From: Actinomycetota bacterium
GTDB lineage: Bacteria > Actinomycetota > Acidimicrobiia > Acidimicrobiales > Ilumatobacteraceae
DNA: 34,994 nt
NCBI GenBank assembly: GCA_026393475.1
Contig: JAPLAA010000043.1
Location: 1-34,994, forward strand
Reading direction: 5' to 3'
Numbering within the stretch: the first letter of the stretch is position 1; each line of letters starts with the position of its first letter. Positions 32,267 through 34,994 of this stretch are shown piece after piece. Below the pieces are notes generated by a model. The model was not told where the DNA came from. It saw nothing but the letters and a program-made list of their open reading frames with translations, and did no database searches. The position numbers were made by a program, and so were the translations under genes.

Positions 32267-32272
32267 GGGGGA
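32267..32272 (+). promoter_or_regulatory. Ribosome binding site that sets the acyl-CoA dehydrogenase start
   Basis: GGGGGA lies 6 nt before ATG 32279. The alternative in-frame ATG at 32255 would place this site inside the gene, so 32279 is preferred. Confidence 0.6.
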
Positions 32273-32278
32273 ACAGAC

Positions 32279-33520
32279 ATGGCCATCGACTTCACGCTCG
32301 CGCCGGAGCACCAGGAGATCCACGACCGGGTCCGCGACTTCGTGGACGGCACGATCAAGCCGGCCGTCGAGCCGTTCGGGCACCGCGAGGAGATGGACGA
32401 GAGCCATCGCCGCGACTACATCACCACGCTCATCGGGCTGCGCAAGCAGGCCGTGAAGGTCGGGCTCTGGCTGCCCCACATGCCGAAGGACTGGGGCGGC
32501 ATGGGCCTCGGACACGTGGCGCTCGCGATGGTGCAGGCCGAGTCCGCCAAGACCCGCGTGGGGCCGTGGGTGCTCAACTGCCAGGCCCCCGACGAGGGCA
32601 ACATGCACACCCTGCTGCACTGGGCCACCGACGAGCAGAAGCAGAAGTACCTGAAGCCGCTCTGCGACGGCGTCACCTCGTCGTGCTTCGCGATGACCGA
32701 GCCCGAGGTCGCCGGCTCCGACCCGACCCTGATCAAGACCCACGCGATCAAGGACGGCGACGAGTGGGTGATCAACGGCCACAAGTGGTTCATCTCCGGC
32801 GCGAACCGCGCCAAGTTCGCGATCCTGATCGCGAAGACCGAACTCGACGTGCCCGAGGGCTCGCGCGGCGGCAACACCGCGTTCATCATCGATCTCCCCA
32901 CCGAGGGGTGGAACAACGTCCGTGAGGTCGAGACGATGCACGGCCCCGGCGGCCACAGCGAGATCGTCATCACCGACCTGCGCGTCCACGACTCGCAGAT
33001 CCTCGGTGGCCGCGGCAACGGCCACCGGCTCGGCCAGTACCGGCTCGGCCCGGCCCGGCTCGCGCACTGCATGCGCTGGATCGCCCAGGCCGAGACGGCG
33101 CTCGACCTGATGGTGGGCCGCTCACTCGAGCGCTACAGCCACGGCAGCATCCTCGCCGAGAAGCAGGGCGTGCAGTGGCTGATCGCCGACTCGGCGATGG
33201 AGCTCTACCAGTGCAAGCTGATGGTCCTGCACGCCGCCTACAAGATCGACCGGGGCGAGGACTTCCGCACCGAGGTGAGCATGGCCAAGCACTTCGTGGC
33301 CAACAGCCTCAACCGGATCATCGACCGTGCCATCCAGGTGCACGGCGCGCTCGGGTACTCCACCGACACCCCGCTCGCGAACATGTTCCAGCACGCCCGC
33401 TGGGCCCGCTTCGCCGACGGCGCCGACGAGATCCACCAGATGCGCATCGCCGAGAACACGATCAAGGCGTTCACCGATCACGGCACCACCCGCACGGCCA
33501 CCGGCGATCTGCCCGTCTGA
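32279..33520 (+). CDS. Acyl-CoA dehydrogenase (ACAD10/11-like)
   Basis: A 413-aa FAD-dependent acyl-CoA dehydrogenase, which introduces a 2,3-double bond into acyl-CoA in fatty-acid or side-chain breakdown. Visible are CFAMTEPEVAGSDPT (136-150, substrate and flavin contacts), VINGHKWFISGA (164-175), and the C-terminal GYSTDTPLANMFQHARWARFADGADEIHQMRIA region, here about residues 357-389, which closes the flavin and CoA sites. The wording DGADEIH resembles the ACAD10/11 subgroup. Chain length of the substrate cannot be read. The electron acceptor (ETF) is not encoded nearby. The next gene lies 28 bp on. Confidence 0.95.
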   Translation: MAIDFTLAPEHQEIHDRVRDFVDGTIKPAVEPFGHREEMDESHRRDYITTLIGLRKQAVKVGLWLPHMPKDWGGMGLGHVALAMVQAESAKTRVGPWVLNCQAPDEGNMHTLLHWATDEQKQKYLKPLCDGVTSSCFAMTEPEVAGSDPTLIKTHAIKDGDEWVINGHKWFISGANRAKFAILIAKTELDVPEGSRGGNTAFIIDLPTEGWNNVREVETMHGPGGHSEIVITDLRVHDSQILGGRGNGHRLGQYRLGPARLAHCMRWIAQAETALDLMVGRSLERYSHGSILAEKQGVQWLIADSAMELYQCKLMVLHAAYKIDRGEDFRTEVSMAKHFVANSLNRIIDRAIQVHGALGYSTDTPLANMFQHARWARFADGADEIHQMRIAENTIKAFTDHGTTRTATGDLPV

Positions 33521-33536
33521 GCCCCCGCCGCCGCCC

Positions 33537-33542
33537 TAGCCT
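33537..33542 (+). promoter_or_regulatory. Likely -10 box of the dioxygenase-like lipoprotein gene
   Basis: TAGCCT ends 6 nt before ATG 33549, so this gene may have its own leaderless promoter although it follows the dehydrogenase by 28 bp. Confidence 0.45.
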
Positions 33543-33548
33543 GACGCC

Positions 33549-34517
33549 ATGGGCGACCAGGCACACGGCGGACAGTCTCACCTCGGCAACATCAGCTCCC
33601 ACGACCACGTGCACGACGGCGTGATCGACGGCGGGCTGGGTATCGATCTCCCCGGCCTGCTGGGCCGGCGTCGGCTGCTCACCGTGCTGGCAGGCACGAC
33701 CGGGGCACTGCTGCTCGGCGCGTGCTCCGACGACGAGGCCGTCACCCTGCCGAGCACCACGCTGCCGCCGCCCACCACGGCGGGTTCCGGCGCTGCGAGC
33801 AGCACCACCGAGGGCACCCTCCCGATCGAGACGCTCGCGACGCCTCCGGCCAATCCGGTCACACCCACCACCGATGCCGGGCCCTCGGGCGACTGCGAGC
33901 TCGTCCCGGAGGAGACCGCCGGCCCCTTCCCCGGCGACGGCTCGAACGGACCCGATGTGCTGTCGGAGGCCGGCGTCGTGCGCAGCGACATCACGGCCAG
34001 CATCGGCGCTGCCTCCGGTGTTGCCGACGGCATCCCCACCACGGTCGAGCTCGTCCTCCTCGACGCCGACGGGTGCACGCCGCTCGCCGGCGCCGCCGTC
34101 TACGTCTGGCACTGCGACCGGCTCGGCCGGTACTCGATGTACTCCGAGGGGGTGGAGGCCGAGAACTACCTGCGCGGCGTGCAGGAGAGCGATGTCGACG
34201 GCGTCCTGCGCTTCGAGACGATCTTCCCCGGCTGCTACCCCGGCCGGTGGCCGCACATCCACTTCGAGGTGTACCCCAGCCTCGCCGATGCGACCTCGGC
34301 GAGCAACGTCCGCCACACGTCGCAGTTGGCGTTCCCGCTCGAGGCGTGCGAGGCGGCCTACGCCTCGGCCGGGTACGAGGCCAGCGTCGACAGCCTCCTG
34401 CGGATCTCGCTCGCGAGCGACGGCGTCTTCGGCGACGACGCCGCGGCGCAGCAACTCGCCACCGTCACCGGCGACGCCTCCACCGGGTTCGCGGCGACGC
34501 TCACCATCGCCGTCTGA
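33549..34517 (+). CDS. Secreted intradiol ring-cleavage dioxygenase-like lipoprotein
   Basis: A 322-aa exported protein. A long His-rich n-region (1-37) precedes twin-arginine-like GRRRLL (39-44), a hydrophobic core and lipobox LGAC with Cys59; a Thr/Pro linker follows (65-110). The domain from about 115 to 322 has the intradiol dioxygenase pattern: ETAGPFPGD, VYVWHCDRLGRYSMYS with Tyr195, and FPGCYPGRWPHIHFEV with Tyr230, His236 and His238, which together give the four Fe(III) ligands. The mature protein would be outside the cell and would cleave catechol-type rings with oxygen, or act on polymer-derived phenols; substrate unknown. Similar secreted intradiol-like proteins occur in many actinobacteria. 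Confidence 0.9.
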   Translation: MGDQAHGGQSHLGNISSHDHVHDGVIDGGLGIDLPGLLGRRRLLTVLAGTTGALLLGACSDDEAVTLPSTTLPPPTTAGSGAASSTTEGTLPIETLATPPANPVTPTTDAGPSGDCELVPEETAGPFPGDGSNGPDVLSEAGVVRSDITASIGAASGVADGIPTTVELVLLDADGCTPLAGAAVYVWHCDRLGRYSMYSEGVEAENYLRGVQESDVDGVLRFETIFPGCYPGRWPHIHFEVYPSLADATSASNVRHTSQLAFPLEACEAAYASAGYEASVDSLLRISLASDGVFGDDAAAQQLATVTGDASTGFAATLTIAV

Positions 34518-34611
34518 CCGAACGACACTGCTCCCGGCTGGTGCAATCGCATCAGCGAACCAGAGGCGAAGGCCCCTGTGACATGGTGTCGTAGCCGACG
34601 ACGATGAGTCC

Positions 34612-34863
34612 GTGGCCCTTCCCGACTCCTGTGCCCGGTTGTCCGATCGCGACGTCGCCGCCTGGCTCGTCGGGGCTGTGTGCGAGTCATCCGTACCGTC
34701 GCCCGAGGCGATCGAGCTCGAGATCCTGGCGCTCAACACCGAACAGACCCACGGACGACTCCGGATCGACACCCGGCCGGTCGACGGTCGATGGCACACG
34801 GTGCTGCACTACGACGACGGGGCGACGGTGTGGATCCCCATGCCCGACGATCCGGCCCGATGA
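34612..34863 (+). CDS. Small hypothetical protein, 83 aa
   Basis: An 83-aa soluble ORF starting at GTG 34612. It is mildly acidic and ends in a beta-rich block: RLRIDTRPVDGRWHTVLHYDDGATVWIPMPDD. That part, about residues 49-80, looks like a real folded sequence rather than a shadow frame. GACGAT lies 6 nt before the GTG. I recognise no family. It is separated from the dioxygenase-like gene by 94 bp in which I see nothing else. Confidence 0.55.
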   Translation: MALPDSCARLSDRDVAAWLVGAVCESSVPSPEAIELEILALNTEQTHGRLRIDTRPVDGRWHTVLHYDDGATVWIPMPDDPAR

Positions 34864-34896
34864 TCCTGGCCGGTCGCTCCGCGAGGTGACGCGGCG

Positions 34897-34994
34897 TCAG
34901 CCGGCGGACACGTCGGACAGGTCGGGAGCGTCCGTCCACTCGCTTCGGCGACGAGGACGCCAGCCCGGCGTCGGCACGCTGGCCCGCAACAGCC
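34897..34994 (-). CDS. Possible C-terminal end of a minus-strand gene cut by the window edge
   Basis: An open frame runs from the window edge to TGA at 34899-34897 and gives an ending with WRPRRRSEWTDAPDLSDVSAG, a little over the last 20 residues of about 31 visible; shown here as 20 or fewer per block: WRPRRRSEWTD and APDLSDVSAG. The frame is open over its whole visible length and codon use is actinobacterial, but 98 bases are too few to be sure. Confidence 0.35.
   Translation of the reverse strand, partial: LLRASVPTPGWRPRRRSEWTDAPDLSDVSAG

Overview
The window is about 35 kb of very GC-rich (roughly 70%), gene-dense chromosomal DNA. It carries 27 supported or plausible protein genes, plus the possible tail of one more at the right edge. 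Codon use, GTG starts, 4-bp ATGA/GTGA stop-start overlaps, an F420-type luciferase-like oxidoreductase, a large HrpA helicase and many genes with a TANNNT box 6-8 nt before the start codon point to Actinomycetota. Gene content suggests a marine or soil Acidimicrobiia (Ilumatobacter-like); that placement is an inference. I saw no rRNA, tRNA, CRISPR array, transposase, integrase or phage gene. No stretch longer than 300 bases lacks a gene; the largest gaps are 185, 180 and 139 bases.

Layout. 47-2718 (+): a flavoprotein disulfide-reductase homologue that has lost both redox cysteines, overlapping a lipoprotein gene. 2759-4075 (-): MFS exporter. 4117-5568 (+): amidase. 5605-6381 (-): SDR dehydrogenase. 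6485-8568 (+): small membrane protein, alpha/beta hydrolase and LLM flavin oxidoreductase, the last two overlapping by 4 bp. 8576-11305 (-): adenosine-kinase-type sugar kinase followed by a phosphohexomutase. 11346-14391 (+): M1 aminopeptidase and a CDA-fold deaminase. 14452-19023 (-): a 121-aa protein, an FtsH protease, a small acidic ORF that starts inside the ftsH tail, and a fatty-acyl-CoA ligase. 19075-21137 (+): ThrH phosphatase and a beta-lactamase-fold hydrolase, overlapping by 4 bp. 21247-21828 (-) and 21900-23180 (+): divergent cupin_5 protein and PhzS-like monooxygenase. 23251-24474 (-) and 24655-25629 (+): divergent secreted SGNH hydrolase and fasciclin lipoprotein. 25769-30999 (+): threonine dehydratase and HrpA. 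31029-32072 (-): CrtC/AttH-like protein. 32279-34863 (+): acyl-CoA dehydrogenase, secreted intradiol-dioxygenase-like lipoprotein and a small hypothetical protein.

How the genes fit together. Most are housekeeping or lipid and xenobiotic catabolism genes (acyl-CoA ligase, acyl-CoA dehydrogenase, LLM oxidoreductase, PhzS-like monooxygenase, amidase, hydrolases) mixed with cell-surface proteins. I do not see a defence island or biosynthetic cluster. The most distinctive features are the cysteine-less reductase, short tandem repeats clustered at gene ends (including a 12 x 11-bp array that stops translation in every frame), a small acidic ORF with a near-perfect ribosome binding site inside the ftsH tail, a DosR-box-like palindrome before the fasciclin gene, and a recurring leaderless-type promoter layout.
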